Source of the DNA: Roseivivax halotolerans
GTDB lineage: Bacteria > Pseudomonadota > Alphaproteobacteria > Rhodobacterales > Rhodobacteraceae
NCBI RefSeq assembly: GCF_900115815.1
Contig: NZ_FOXV01000015.1
Location: forward strand, 1 to 64,000
Reading direction: 5' to 3'
Length of the DNA: 64,000 bases
The translations under genes were made by a program, and so were the position numbers. A model generated the notes under the pieces. The model was not told the DNA's origin. It saw nothing but the letters and a program-made list of their open reading frames with translations, and ran no database searches. Shown piece after piece: positions 1 through 9,465 of the stretch (positions are counted from its first letter, which is position 1; each line of letters begins with the position of its first letter).

Positions 1-192
1 CCTCGCGCGCGTCACAGACAATCCCGACATCAGGCTGTCCGCCGTGGCGACCTGATCACCCTTGGACCTCTCCGAAGGTCGGCGCTCTTACACCAACTCC
101 CGGGGCACTACCGATCCTGGATAGAAAAGCAAAAGCGGCAGCTTTGTCCCGCGCAGCCGCCTGTCGGTTGGGACAATAATCTGTGGTCATAA
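1..192. other. left flank, no supported gene
   Basis: One frame is open from base 2 to a TGA at 53-55 and could be the last 17 codons of a gene cut by the window edge, but it is too short to identify. The rest up to the IS6 end holds nothing I can support. Confidence 0.3.
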
Positions 193-1013
193 GGGGACTG
201 TTGCATTTTTCCTCACCGTTGGCGAGTCTGTAGCTTTTGAGGTCATTCATGCTGCGTCGATCACTGTTCAAACATCACCGCTTCCCGCGTGACGTCATCC
301 TCTGCCCGGTGCGCTGGTATCTGCGCTATCCTCTGTTCTATCAGGACGTGGTCGACTTGCTGGCGGAGCGCGGGATCACTGTTGATCGGTCGACAATCTA
401 TCGCTGGGTTCAGAAGTTCGGTCCGGAGTTGAAGACGCGCACCGAGAGGCACCTGCGACGGGCGAGCCTCGATTGGCACGTGGACTAGACATACATCCGT
501 GTGGGCGGCAAATGGCGTTACCTCTGGCGCGCGATCGATGCGAACGGTCAGATGGTCGACTTCCGTTTGACCGCGCGTCGGGATGCGAAGGCGGCCAGAG
601 CCTTTCTAAACAAGGCAATCGAGCGCGTGCGGCTGCATCGGCCGGTCACGATCTGCACAGACAAGGCACATGCCTATCGGCGTGTCATCCGCGAAATCAA
701 TCATCGCTATGATCCGCACTTCGACAGCATCCGGCACATCGACAGAAAATGGCGCAACAACCTGATCGAGAGCGATCACGCCGCCCTGAAGCGCCTTTTG
801 GGCTACCGTCAGAGCTTCCGGTCGCTCCGAACGGCCAAAGCGACGCTGAGCGGAGTTGAAACCATCCGAACAATCAAACGCGGCCATATCCATCACAAAC
901 AACCCGGCGTTCAGGCCGAGATCACATTCATCGCCGGCCTGTTCGACGCGGCTAGCTGACCAATGGGCACGTGGCAGGCGCTTCAGCCCGCCCTGAATAA
1001 CGCAACAGTCCCC
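193..1013 (+). mobile_element. IS6-family insertion sequence, inactivated
   Basis: The 821-bp element is bounded by terminal inverted repeats: ggggactgttgca at 193-205 and cgcaacagtcccc at 1001-1013, with one mismatch. Size and single transposase frame fit the IS6 (IS26-like) family. The flanking octamers (185-192 and 1014-1021) do not match, so no target duplication is visible and the element probably arrived by, or later underwent, recombination or replicon fusion. It sits only 7 bp past the stop codon of the minus-strand arylsulfotransferase-like gene. Confidence 0.9.
237..959 (+). pseudogene. IS6-family DDE transposase, nonsense mutant
   Basis: The frame is continuous except for a TAG at 486-488, directly after the first catalytic Asp (WHVD-stop-TYIRVGG). 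IS6 transposases normally read WHVDETY here, so a single GAG to TAG change explains it. The second catalytic Asp (TDKAHAY) and the Glu (NLIESDH) are intact downstream. The N-terminal part contains the RHFxxDVIL/YRWV-like DNA-binding region usual for the family. A full-length active transposase cannot be made without readthrough. The change looks recent because no other damage is seen. Confidence 0.9.
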
Positions 1014-1020
1014 TCGCGAT

Positions 1021-2334
1021 TTAATCTGAGGCTGCCGCCGACGGCTGCGCAACTTCGCTCACGCAGCTCGGGACGCCGTCGGCAAAAAAGTCCCGCGGGA
1101 TGTTGCGCGCCTCGGTGACGATCACGTTCGAGTCCGCGTCCCAGACCATGTGACGCTCCCACACGAGCTGGCCGGCCGGATCGACCTCGAGCAGACGCCC
1201 GCGTTCGGCCTCTGTCAGGAGCAGGTTGCCGTTCGCCAAGACCTGGTGCTTGCCGCGCCGCCAAGAGTAGAACGGCACCTCCTCAGAGCCGGTGAAGTCG
1301 ATGCTCACATCGCGCGTCTGTGGGTCGACGCGCATGATCCGCGAGACTTTCGTGCCGGGGTTGTTGTCGTAGACTGTGATGCTTCCGTCGGGCTGGAAAT
1401 CGGGATCATGCTGCTTGAGCCATGGCCCGTGCTGCCACCACTTCATCCGTCCCGTCACGGGATCGACCACCGCCACGAGGTTGATCTCGCGCAGGCTGAT
1501 CATCACGTCGCCCACCTCGAACATCGGGAAGGCGTCGGCCAGATCCTCGGTCAGCGGTTCGGCATCGTTCGGGTGGAACGGGTCGTGGCCGTACCGGATC
1601 TCGCCGTTGGTGTTGTCAAGCGTTACCGTGCGCAGATCGAGGTAGCCCTGCTGGGCGCGGTCGTTCCCGCGCGCGATGGTTCCGCGCAAATCGAGGCTGC
1701 GGACTTCCTCGCCGGTGTCCTCGTCGACCCAGACGATCGTCTCGCCGCGCCAAGTGACCATGTTGCCCTGACCGTCCCGGGTCAGGGTGTGGTGATACCA
1801 GTCGATGTTGCTCCACATCGGCTCACCGCAGGAATCGAGTCGGGTCAGCACCTGCCCGGTGTCAAAGGTCACGGCGATGGAGCCGTCCTCGAAGACCTCC
1901 ATACCGTGCAGCATCGTGTTCTGAGGCCGGATTTCGCCATCGAGCTCGGCATAGGGGATCGGCCAGCGGTGCACCTCTTCGCCCTCTCCATCGTAGAGCC
2001 TTACTGTGTGGAACGTGCCGCCGACATCGGTATTTAGGCCGGAAACGAGCGTGAAACCGTCCTGCGCCTTTTGCGGCTGATGCGCGGTGAAGTCACGCTC
2101 CGGATCCGGTGTGTCTGTGCCGCCCGGCGGCACGAGGTGGCGGGTCGGCTCGAGCCCGATGTCATTCCGCCAGTTTTCCTTGATGTCCACGTAGGTTCGG
2201 TGCGCAAGGCCGAGCTGTGGCGCAGGGAACCAGCCCCACCACGAGGCGACGGTGCCGTAAACGATGCCGAGGACCCCAATGGAGACGGCAAAGACCACCG
2301 GGGCGAGGCGATCCGACAGGGGCGGTTTGCTCAT
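1021..2334 (-). CDS. arylsulfotransferase (ASST)-like membrane-anchored protein
   Basis: The 437-residue product begins with a short cytoplasmic segment and one hydrophobic helix (about residues 11-32). A large beta-propeller-like domain follows, with repeats such as DGEGEEVHRWP, NTMLHGMEVFEDGSIAVTFD and HQVLANGNLLLTEAERGRLLEVD. This pattern is typical of the ASST family, which in bacteria can transfer sulfate between phenolic donors and acceptors outside the cytoplasm; many members are only structurally related. The ATG at 2332-2334 was chosen because it forms an ATGA overlap with the upstream sulfotransferase gene, so the two are probably translationally coupled. The pairing with a second sulfotransferase suggests a role in sulfating a surface glycan; the enzymatic activity is inferred only. 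Confidence 0.7.
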   Translation of the reverse strand: MSKPPLSDRLAPVVFAVSIGVLGIVYGTVASWWGWFPAPQLGLAHRTYVDIKENWRNDIGLEPTRHLVPPGGTDTPDPERDFTAHQPQKAQDGFTLVSGLNTDVGGTFHTVRLYDGEGEEVHRWPIPYAELDGEIRPQNTMLHGMEVFEDGSIAVTFDTGQVLTRLDSCGEPMWSNIDWYHHTLTRDGQGNMVTWRGETIVWVDEDTGEEVRSLDLRGTIARGNDRAQQGYLDLRTVTLDNTNGEIRYGHDPFHPNDAEPLTEDLADAFPMFEVGDVMISLREINLVAVVDPVTGRMKWWQHGPWLKQHDPDFQPDGSITVYDNNPGTKVSRIMRVDPQTRDVSIDFTGSEEVPFYSWRRGKHQVLANGNLLLTEAERGRLLEVDPAGQLVWERHMVWDADSNVIVTEARNIPRDFFADGVPSCVSEVAQPSAAASD

Positions 2335-3827
2335 GCGATGACCTTCCTGCGGTGGGATGGGGCCGCAGGCGCGAGCGCACGGTCCAAGAGCGCGGCATGC
2401 ACCGCTCGCGCGTGGGCCAGCAGCGGCGGGCTGGCGCTGTCGATCTCGGGAGGCGGGCCAGGGGACCGGAAGATCGTTGCACGATCGACGATGACGTCGG
2501 TCGCGTCGGCGCCGATGGCCTCCGCGAGTGCTGGCAGGGTCTCGTGCGGCGCGGCACACAGCGCGTCGTGGTCGACAAAGACGGCACTCCGGCCGGCTGT
2601 CGCCAGCACATGCTCGTAGGCTCCTATCCAGTAGCGCAGCCAGAAATCCGCGCCGGACGCCATCTCGACATCCGCGGTTGTCCCGCCGAACGCGACCGGC
2701 CGCAGCGCCTGTCCGAACTCGAAATGCCCGAGACCCTCCATGTAACGGCGCCCGAAGGGCTCGCGCGCGTGCAGGTCGAGAAAGCGCTCGTGCAGGCGCA
2801 TCAACGATGCGACTTGGGCGCGCGGTTCGCGAACCGGGATCACTATGGTGGCGTCGGGGCAGATCGTGTCGAGCAGTGGCAAGCGCGCGATGTTCGCGTT
2901 GTTCTTCGACACGTATCGGCTGGCGCCAGGTTTCGACGCGACGATTTTGGCCATATGGGTGCGAAAATATCTCGCGAAGGCCGCGTCATGGTCCTCGGCA
3001 CTCCACGTCTCGATCCGGTCGGGGCGGTAGTGTTCGGGCCAGAACGCCATCCAGAGCATTTCCTCGAACGCTTCGGGACTGTCGCCCGAGACCTCGATGC
3101 CGTCCCCATGCGCGCGTTCGGTGCGCTCGGCGATTTTCTGGACGAGCGGCCCGATGCGCCCCCAAAGAAGCGGCGCAAGTGTGAACGGCATGTGCCGGTA
3201 GGTCGCCGAGGCGAACTCGGGCGTCTCGGCAAGTACGTTCAACATGATCGTGGTGCCTGCCCGGGGCAGCGAGGTGACGAACACCGGCCGCGCGGCGCGG
3301 CCTTCGTCGATCCAGCTGCTATAAAGACGGGTCTCGAGCGCGCCGAGCCTGCGCTGCCGGGCGGGCGAGGCGAAGGCGAAGTTGTGAAGGGCCTGCTCCA
3401 TCGGGCCGTAGGGCACTTCGCCCGCCTGCTTGGCTGGGGCTCCGCGCTGTCCGCCGATCTGGTCGAGCGTCAGCCAGAGCGCGATTGCACAGAAGGTCGA
3501 GCCGATGAGGAAGGGCCAGCCCATCGCCACTGACATTGCTGCGTCGAGACCGTAGAGACCGGCCACCGAGCCGCTCCAGACGATAGCCGCCGCCGCAACG
3601 AGCGAGGCCAGGCCAATGCCGGCGATCGCCAGGAATCGTCCAAAGAGCGACAGAGACGCGCGACGGACCTTCCGCTCCTTCTCGATGTCGGAAAGATCGG
3701 GATTGCTGATGACTTGCAGTGCGTCCTGGGCGGTCGTCACGATCTGGCGTGCGACGGCCTCGGCTTGCAGTATCCTCAGAACTCCGACGAACGCGATCAG
3801 TCCCAGCGATAGAGCCGCTATGATCAC
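2331..3827 (-). CDS. PAPS-dependent sulfotransferase, membrane-anchored
   Basis: The 498-residue product has an N-terminal helix (1-20), two more hydrophobic segments (about 64-85 and 100-121), then a sulfotransferase domain. VFVTSLPRAGTTIML (182-196) is the 5'-phosphosulfate-binding loop that contacts the PAPS sulfate donor. A later VSKNN/VIPVREPRAQVASLMRLH stretch resembles the 3'-phosphate-binding part, with its conserved Arg and Ser. Fusion to membrane helices places the catalytic domain at the inner face of the membrane, where lipid-linked sugars would be accessible. The start is a GTG in a GTGA overlap with the small upstream gene. The substrate is unknown; the neighbouring arabinose-lipid genes make a glycan or glycolipid plausible. 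Confidence 0.8.
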   Translation of the reverse strand: MIIAALSLGLIAFVGVLRILQAEAVARQIVTTAQDALQVISNPDLSDIEKERKVRRASLSLFGRFLAIAGIGLASLVAAAAIVWSGSVAGLYGLDAAMSVAMGWPFLIGSTFCAIALWLTLDQIGGQRGAPAKQAGEVPYGPMEQALHNFAFASPARQRRLGALETRLYSSWIDEGRAARPVFVTSLPRAGTTIMLNVLAETPEFASATYRHMPFTLAPLLWGRIGPLVQKIAERTERAHGDGIEVSGDSPEAFEEMLWMAFWPEHYRPDRIETWSAEDHDAAFARYFRTHMAKIVASKPGASRYVSKNNANIARLPLLDTICPDATIVIPVREPRAQVASLMRLHERFLDLHAREPFGRRYMEGLGHFEFGQALRPVAFGGTTADVEMASGADFWLRYWIGAYEHVLATAGRSAVFVDHDALCAAPHETLPALAEAIGADATDVIVDRATIFRSPGPPPEIDSASPPLLAHARAVHAALLDRALAPAAPSHRRKVIA

Positions 3828-4087
3828 TCGCGGCGTCCCTCGTCGCCACTGCCGGCGGTCCGCGTGTCCTGCCGCTCCGCGCGGTTTCGCATCATGCGCT
3901 TCATCGGGTACCAGACGAACCCAACGACCGCGAGCAGGATGGCCGCGGCCAGCGCGATCAGGGTACCGATCGCGGTCAGGCCCGCGCCCGGGCCGACATA
4001 GGCCTGGGCCGTGACGGGAAGGCAGATTGCACCAACCGTAATTGGCACAGCGGCAAATCGGAGACTATTAAGACTCGAATGGCGCAT
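3824..4087 (-). CDS. small membrane protein with AYVGPGAG motif
   Basis: The 87-residue protein has a signal-like N-terminus ending near TAQA, a short AYVGPGAGL sequence, one transmembrane helix (GTLIALAAAILLAVVGFVWYP) and a basic cytoplasmic tail. Proteins with this AYVGPGAG signature often sit beside polysaccharide or sulfotransferase-type genes in proteobacteria, but I know of no assigned function. The ATG at 4085-4087 was selected because the longer upstream frame is composition-driven. It overlaps the sulfotransferase start by 4 bp and is likely the first gene of a three-gene operon with it and the ASST-like gene. Confidence 0.65.
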   Translation of the reverse strand: MRHSSLNSLRFAAVPITVGAICLPVTAQAYVGPGAGLTAIGTLIALAAAILLAVVGFVWYPMKRMMRNRAERQDTRTAGSGDEGRRE

Positions 4088-4230
4088 AGCATTCTCGCAA
4101 GTAAATTGTGTAATGAGATATGTATGCCAAAGGTGCCCCCGCAGTTCCCGCGCTTCCGCGCGGATAGGCATTATTGTGCCAGAAGCGGACGCCGACCGGC
4201 GGGTTTCCACCCATTGTTGAGCCGACGCCC

Positions 4231-5421
4231 TCAATCCTTGGCAGGCGGAAGCGCTTCGGTCGGCACGTCGTTTGTGGCCATCACCCCTGCCCCGCCCTCG
4301 AGCGTTGTTTTCATCAGGAAGACGTTGTAGATCGGCTTCCAGAGGGACATCGTAAAGTAGAGCGAGTCTCCGATATCGTCTGCAGGCACGATGTAAGGGG
4401 CGTAAAGCCCCGGGTGATCGGCCGAGGAGACAACGCGCTGCCCTGCGCTCCATGGTCCGGTCGGCTCGGGGGCCGTACGCAGCACAATTTCGGCGCGCGC
4501 CGGTTCGAAGTAGAGCATCAGCCAGCGCCCGTGCGTTTCACTCCACGCTACCGAGAGCTCTCCGGCAGGGGCAGGCACAATGGTTTCTGCGCGCGCGATA
4601 TCGTCGCTCCATGCGGTGCCGTCCCAATAGCTGTAGGCGGCCGGGTCGAGCAGCTCCTCGGGCGCCACGCGGCCAAGCCGTACCGCGCCGTAGCGGCCCT
4701 GCGGAATGCCGAAGACGTAGACCATATCGTCGTATTTGGCATAGGCCACCTGCTCGAACCCAAGCCCAGAGGCCCATATCGCGCGGTCGGACTTCGTCCA
4801 AGACTGGCCGTGATCGTCCGAGAATGCGAGGCCGGAGCGTCGTACGAACCACTGGTCGTCCGCGCCCCAGAACCGCACAGACATGTAGTGCAGGATCATC
4901 CGCCCTGCGACTGAGATCCCGTTCGTCGGAATCACAGTCCATTCGTGGCCGGGGATTTTGACGGAGCGCACCAGTTCCTTTGCTGTGCCCGTGGCCCCTT
5001 TGATCATCGCTGTGAAGGGCAGCCCGCCGGCTGGATCCGGGTCGTCGATCCGCGCCATCGTGTTGCTGCGCCAGTCGCCTCCGTCGGCACCGTAGGTGTC
5101 GCCGAAAACCATATAGAGCGCGCCATCATGTCGAAACATATGGCCCAGGTCGGTGCCGTGCACATTCCAGCGCGCTGCGGTGGAGTTGTGCGATGCAGCA
5201 CCGGTCAATTGCCGTACGACTTCAGTCGCGCCCACCACGGGTGCGCCGGACAGGCGGCTGTCGAGCTCGGTCGCCTTGGTCTCATCCCGCGGCGCATCCG
5301 CGCTCACTGCAGTTTCGGCCTCTGCAGGATCCGGCACAGGGACGTCGAAGATCAGCGGCGCGGCCCTGGCAAGGGTCGCGAGGCTCAAGAAGGTCACGGC
5401 AAGAGACAACGCGACGCGCAT
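4231..5421 (-). CDS. secreted DUF4185 protein, candidate GH183 endo-D-arabinofuranase
   Basis: The 396-residue precursor has a clear signal peptide (MRVALSLAVTF to ARA, cleavage near residue 20) and a DUF4185 domain. DUF4185 has been assigned to glycoside hydrolase family GH183, whose characterised members are endo-acting D-arabinofuranases on mycobacterial arabinans. The characteristic first blades are visible: HGTD with D91, then YMVFGDTYG with D108, two Asp residues at the spacing I would expect for the acid pair. The start at 5419-5421 follows an AGAGGA-type ribosome site; the longer frame lacks one. Its place beside a D-arabinose donor pathway suggests trimming or remodelling of the cell's own arabinan. 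Activity is inferred. Confidence 0.75.
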   Translation of the reverse strand: MRVALSLAVTFLSLATLARAAPLIFDVPVPDPAEAETAVSADAPRDETKATELDSRLSGAPVVGATEVVRQLTGAASHNSTAARWNVHGTDLGHMFRHDGALYMVFGDTYGADGGDWRSNTMARIDDPDPAGGLPFTAMIKGATGTAKELVRSVKIPGHEWTVIPTNGISVAGRMILHYMSVRFWGADDQWFVRRSGLAFSDDHGQSWTKSDRAIWASGLGFEQVAYAKYDDMVYVFGIPQGRYGAVRLGRVAPEELLDPAAYSYWDGTAWSDDIARAETIVPAPAGELSVAWSETHGRWLMLYFEPARAEIVLRTAPEPTGPWSAGQRVVSSADHPGLYAPYIVPADDIGDSLYFTMSLWKPIYNVFLMKTTLEGGAGVMATNDVPTEALPPAKD

Positions 5422-5654
5422 AAGGACATCCTCTGATAGGGAACCGCATTCATGCCGAAACACGGAACTTCGCATGACAGCAGGATCTATCAGCAAAAAC
5501 AGATCTTTCGGACATGCATCGGGCCGGAATTTCGATCAAGTGGAGCAGTTCGAATGTGCTGGAATGTCGCGGCCCGACTACGTGCGTCAGATTTCCGCTG
5601 CCTATTGTCCGGGCAGCCGTATGAGCTGGCCCATGATGTCCGGACCTGCGGCGG

Positions 5655-7211
5655 TCACTCGCTCGGACGGCAGAGGAACCCTTCGGCTGGCCATGTCGGC
5701 GCCGTCGGCTGTTCGAGCGGGATCGTGGCGCAGCTGAGGTCGGGGCGGCGATGCTCGACCCAGCGCAGGAACTGGCCGCCGTCGGTGGGAAACACGATAC
5801 CGCCCACAACCTCGCGGCGTTCGACCTCCTCCTGCGTGCGCCAGGTCACGCGGTACTCGGCCGGTGCCGGGGCGTGACTGAGAAGCTCGTAATAAAGTGT
5901 CACCATGCGCTCGTAATAGGTCATCGACACGAGCGGGTTCTCGACCGGCGACTGCGCCACCGCCGCCTCTAAGGCGGTCATCATGCCGTCGAAGGGCGCC
6001 TCGCGGCCGCGCAGTTCCGTCGCGACGACGCCCGTGCGTATCACCGCGAAAGCCAGCAGCAGCAGCCCGACGACGACATGCGCGCGCGGCATTGGCGCGA
6101 GCCGCCAGCCGATCGCGGCGACCGACGCGACAACGAGCGGACCGAGCACCGGCAGGTGGAACGCGCGGATGTCGTAGGCGCCGTACCACAGCATGAACGG
6201 GACGAAAGCGAACGCCACGCCGAAGACGAGCGCCAGCCCGCTCCAGCCGGAGTCGCGGCGCCGCCAGCCCAGCACGAAGATCCCGAGACCGGCGAGCATT
6301 AGTGGCCCGGAGACGTGGGGATGCGCGTGCGACAGCGTGTCGAGCAGAACCTCCCGCGTTTGCGGCGACGACAGGCCCGACCCGTAGAGATCTCCGAAAT
6401 AGGTGCCCCGGATATAGTCGATCAGCTCTCCAACCGTGGGCGGCAGGGGCATGTACTCGGAATAGGCTGTACTCGGTTGGTGCGTGACCCAGTAGAGGTA
6501 GAGGTACTGGCACGCCCCGAGCAGCAGAAGGCCCACCATCGCCGCGATGACGCGACCTCGCACGAGCAGGCGATGGTGCGCGATCATCACCCACAGGCCC
6601 ACCGGAGCCAGCATCATCATCATCAGGTGGTTGCCGAAGGACAGCGCGTAGACCGCGACCGCGGCGATGAACCAGCGCGGGTCTTTAGTGTCGACGAAGC
6701 ACAACAGGAGGTAGGTTACCGACAGGATGAAGCAGAGCGCCAGCGGATAGACCTCGGCCTCGGTCGCCTGCACCGCCATGAGGCCGGCGCTGCCCAGCAG
6801 CATCGCGGCGGCGAGGGCGAAGAGCCGGCTTCGGGTCAGCCGCGTGACGATCAGGAACGCCATCGTGTTGGCGATCGCACCCGGCAAGGACGCCATCGCG
6901 AACGTCATCGCCCACCAAGGCTCCACCGGCAGCGACAACGCGCGCACAATGGTCCCGATCAGCAGGACGAGCGGATAGCCCGGCCCGTGAACGAGGATCG
7001 AGGTGTGCCCCAAAGTCTGGAATTTGGCCGAGTCCCCGGCATTCAGCGCTCCGCCTAGCCCCGGAAACTGGCAGACCCCGTAGTAGACCAGCCAGAACGC
7101 TAGGACGCCGAGCGCGATCAGGCGACGGTTTCTCAAGCCGTTCGATGCCTCCGCACATGACGGCAGGGACGCCCTGGGCTCTATGCTCACCGCCACGTCA
7201 CTCTGCCTCAC
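5655..7211 (-). CDS. DUF2723 / GT-C-like polytopic membrane protein
   Basis: The 518-residue protein has about ten or more hydrophobic helices and a soluble C-terminal tail of roughly 120 residues. The first extracytoplasmic loop, GDSAKFQTLGHTSILVHGPGYPL, and the later YSEYMPLPPTVGELIDYIRGTYFGD fit DUF2723 proteins (TMEM260-like, GT-C fold), which use polyprenyl-phosphate sugar donors at the outer side of the membrane. The start is most likely a GTG at 7209-7211, overlapping the AsmA-like stop by 14 bp; in-frame GTG codons just downstream are alternatives. In this locus it could transfer the lipid-linked arabinose or another sugar. The donor is inferred from context. Confidence 0.7.
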   Translation of the reverse strand: MRQSDVAVSIEPRASLPSCAEASNGLRNRRLIALGVLAFWLVYYGVCQFPGLGGALNAGDSAKFQTLGHTSILVHGPGYPLVLLIGTIVRALSLPVEPWWAMTFAMASLPGAIANTMAFLIVTRLTRSRLFALAAAMLLGSAGLMAVQATEAEVYPLALCFILSVTYLLLCFVDTKDPRWFIAAVAVYALSFGNHLMMMMLAPVGLWVMIAHHRLLVRGRVIAAMVGLLLLGACQYLYLYWVTHQPSTAYSEYMPLPPTVGELIDYIRGTYFGDLYGSGLSSPQTREVLLDTLSHAHPHVSGPLMLAGLGIFVLGWRRRDSGWSGLALVFGVAFAFVPFMLWYGAYDIRAFHLPVLGPLVVASVAAIGWRLAPMPRAHVVVGLLLLAFAVIRTGVVATELRGREAPFDGMMTALEAAVAQSPVENPLVSMTYYERMVTLYYELLSHAPAPAEYRVTWRTQEEVERREVVGGIVFPTDGGQFLRWVEHRRPDLSCATIPLEQPTAPTWPAEGFLCRPSE

Positions 7212-9060
7212 CTGCGGTGGTCCGGGCGAGATCGGCCGCCACCGTCGGCATCCCGGCCGCGATCACCGGCGACAGGAGCGTGCCGCCGACGCCGAACGGC
7301 AGGTCGACCGCCTGTTCGGCCGGCTCCGTCTCAGCTTCGCTAAACAGGATGGCGTTGCCCTCGACCTCGGCGGCGCCGCTTCGCAGCCCGATCGCTCCGT
7401 CCATGTCGATGCGGTATCGATCGCCGGCGATGGTCAGGCGCGACAGATCGGCCGCGCCCCCAGCAAAGGCGAGTTGCATGTCGATCGTGTCGAACGGCGT
7501 GCGCCCCGCCGACGGGATCAACGGGCCCTTGTCTTCGGTCATGAACTCGCGCCCCTCGGCCAGCGAGTCGAGGGTTGCAATGACATTGCCGCCCGACAGG
7601 CTGCCCTCCGCGACATGGGCCGAGGCGCTGCCGGTCAAGGAATCGACGAGGTCGCCCAGCGTCCGGCCGGTCGCCTCTGCCCGCGCCACGGCGTCGAGCC
7701 GCCCTCCGGGCCGCTGCGGCGTCCCGACGAGCGGATCCGTGGCGAAGCGGGTGACGACCTCCACGGTGTCTTCGAGCGATAGGCCGGCGATCTGGCTCGA
7801 CAGGTCGAGATGCGCCGCCGCGTCCGCGGCGCTCAGCGTCGCGGCGGTGCGGAACGTGCCGAACGCTTCGCTCGCGCCATCGAAAAAGAGCGTCGCGGCG
7901 CCCTCCCCCACCGACAGGTCCAGCGCCGCCTGCTCGAAGCTGACGCCGGCAGCGGACAGATCCTGGCCCGACAGTTCGAAGTCGATCGCCACCTGCGACA
8001 GCCAGTCGGTGCCGATCGGGACGGCGGCCCAGTCGTCGGTCTCCATCGCGGCGCGCGCCTCAACGACGGCCCGTTCGGCGTCGTCCTGAAGCGCGCGCAA
8101 TCGGGGCAGCAACGCCTCATTGGTCACTACCGCAACCCGCGCGCGGCCGTCGAGTGACACGCCGCCCACTGAGAAGGTCGCATCCTCGAGGGCGACCGCC
8201 GACGACGTCATCGCGATGCGGCCCTCGGCGTCGATGCGGGTGAGCGACGGCAGGCCGATCCCGGCACCGAGCTTGCGCAACAGCGTCGCCACATCGCCGC
8301 TCGCGGCGAGATCGCGCAGCTCTGCCGGCAGCTCGCCCTCTGGGCCCGCCGCCGCGACGTCGAGTGAGATGCGGCCGGGGCTGCCGCCGGACGTCCCGAG
8401 CAGGCGCAGATCGTCGAGCGCGAGGTCGGCTTTGACATGCAATGCCCCGGCATCGAACCGCGCGGCGATGGCGACACCGCCCGGCGTCTCGGCCCCCACG
8501 ACGCGCAGGTCGAGCCCGGTCAGGATCATCTGCCGCGCTCTGCCGTCGTCGTAGTGGATCGTGCCCTCTGTCACCTCGAGTGCCTTGCCCGGATCGCCGA
8601 TCCCGAACGCCGCCGCGGCGAGCGCCTGCGACGATTGCAGGCGGGTGCGCCCGGTCAGCGTGATGTCGGGGCGCACGATGCGCGGCCGCACGATCTCGAC
8701 CCGGCCGGCCAAGAGCGGCGCGAGCCGCAGCGTCGCCTCGATAGCTTCGGCCCGGCCGCTCCATCGCGCGGGTTCGGCGCCGGTCGGCAGGAATTCCGGG
8801 CGCGCGATCCGCAGACGACCACCGGGATGTATCGACACACCCCCATGTCGCCCGATCGTGACCGCGCCATCACTCAGCTCTTCAAAATGCGAAGCAAGCT
8901 GCGTACGCAGGACCCTCTCGGGGACAGCCGACGGCAGTTTTAGATAGACAGCGGCAGCGCCGGCCGCGACGATTGACGCTACCACGAGACCAGTGGCCAC
9001 CAAACGGCGTATTGGAAGCTTGTCGTTTGTGCCACTACGCGGTGTCTTCATGCCTTCCAT
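7198..9060 (-). CDS. AsmA-family envelope protein
   Basis: The 620-residue protein has a basic N-terminus, one transmembrane helix (about residues 19-41, RRLVATGLVVASIVAAGAAAVYL) and a long beta-rich periplasmic region. An AsmA-type C-terminal domain (LDAVARAEATGRTLGDLVDSLTGSASAHVAEGSLSG) lies near residues 450-500. AsmA-like proteins are inner-membrane-anchored bridge-like proteins tied to lipid or envelope homeostasis. The ATG at 9058-9060 is used; a second Met three codons later is also possible. It starts the minus-strand arm of the glycan locus and faces the arabinose genes across a 405-bp divergent spacer, so it may help move a lipid-linked product through the envelope. Confidence 0.75.
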   Translation of the reverse strand: MEGMKTPRSGTNDKLPIRRLVATGLVVASIVAAGAAAVYLKLPSAVPERVLRTQLASHFEELSDGAVTIGRHGGVSIHPGGRLRIARPEFLPTGAEPARWSGRAEAIEATLRLAPLLAGRVEIVRPRIVRPDITLTGRTRLQSSQALAAAAFGIGDPGKALEVTEGTIHYDDGRARQMILTGLDLRVVGAETPGGVAIAARFDAGALHVKADLALDDLRLLGTSGGSPGRISLDVAAAGPEGELPAELRDLAASGDVATLLRKLGAGIGLPSLTRIDAEGRIAMTSSAVALEDATFSVGGVSLDGRARVAVVTNEALLPRLRALQDDAERAVVEARAAMETDDWAAVPIGTDWLSQVAIDFELSGQDLSAAGVSFEQAALDLSVGEGAATLFFDGASEAFGTFRTAATLSAADAAAHLDLSSQIAGLSLEDTVEVVTRFATDPLVGTPQRPGGRLDAVARAEATGRTLGDLVDSLTGSASAHVAEGSLSGGNVIATLDSLAEGREFMTEDKGPLIPSAGRTPFDTIDMQLAFAGGAADLSRLTIAGDRYRIDMDGAIGLRSGAAEVEGNAILFSEAETEPAEQAVDLPFGVGGTLLSPVIAAGMPTVAADLARTTAGEAE

Positions 9061-9465
9061 CCGTTCGCTCTGGCCTTTTCGGAATTAGGGCCGCTTCACG
9101 ACCAACGACCGCGTCCAATCTTCTTCACAGCGCCGCGACGTCTGACTCCGAGCATTAGCACCCGAAAGTGACACCGGACTAAATGGAGCCGCCAACCTAT
9201 TTTCCAGCGCTTCGCGCGGAATCCTGCCATCATGATGAGCGAACCGCCCCGTATCATCGGATTCTTGCCGATCGCCGCCGAGAATGGCGCGTTCCCGCCG
9301 AATGGCAGCGAGTTCCGGGAACCTGACTTCCAATGACGAAGTTTAACAGCATGCTTTGGCAGCGAATAACACTGCCACTTTACTGGCCCAGACTGCGCTG
9401 CATGGCCCTCTGTGACGGCTCCGGTGTGGCCGAACTGCACGGTGAGCCGGGAGGAGCCTGAAAGA
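9061..9465. promoter_or_regulatory. divergent intergenic region between AsmA-like and HAD-UbiA genes
   Basis: This 405-bp spacer separates the two outward-facing arms of the glycan locus and must carry both promoters. A GGGAGGAG ribosome site lies at about 9449-9456, ten bases before the plus-strand ATG. I see no confident -10/-35 pair or operator. Confidence 0.45.

Noticed and set aside
2217-3533. 438-codon plus-strand frame opposite the sulfotransferase genes
   Set aside because: It is a high-GC shadow: biased Arg/Gly composition, no ribosome site and no recognisable domain, opposite two well-supported genes.
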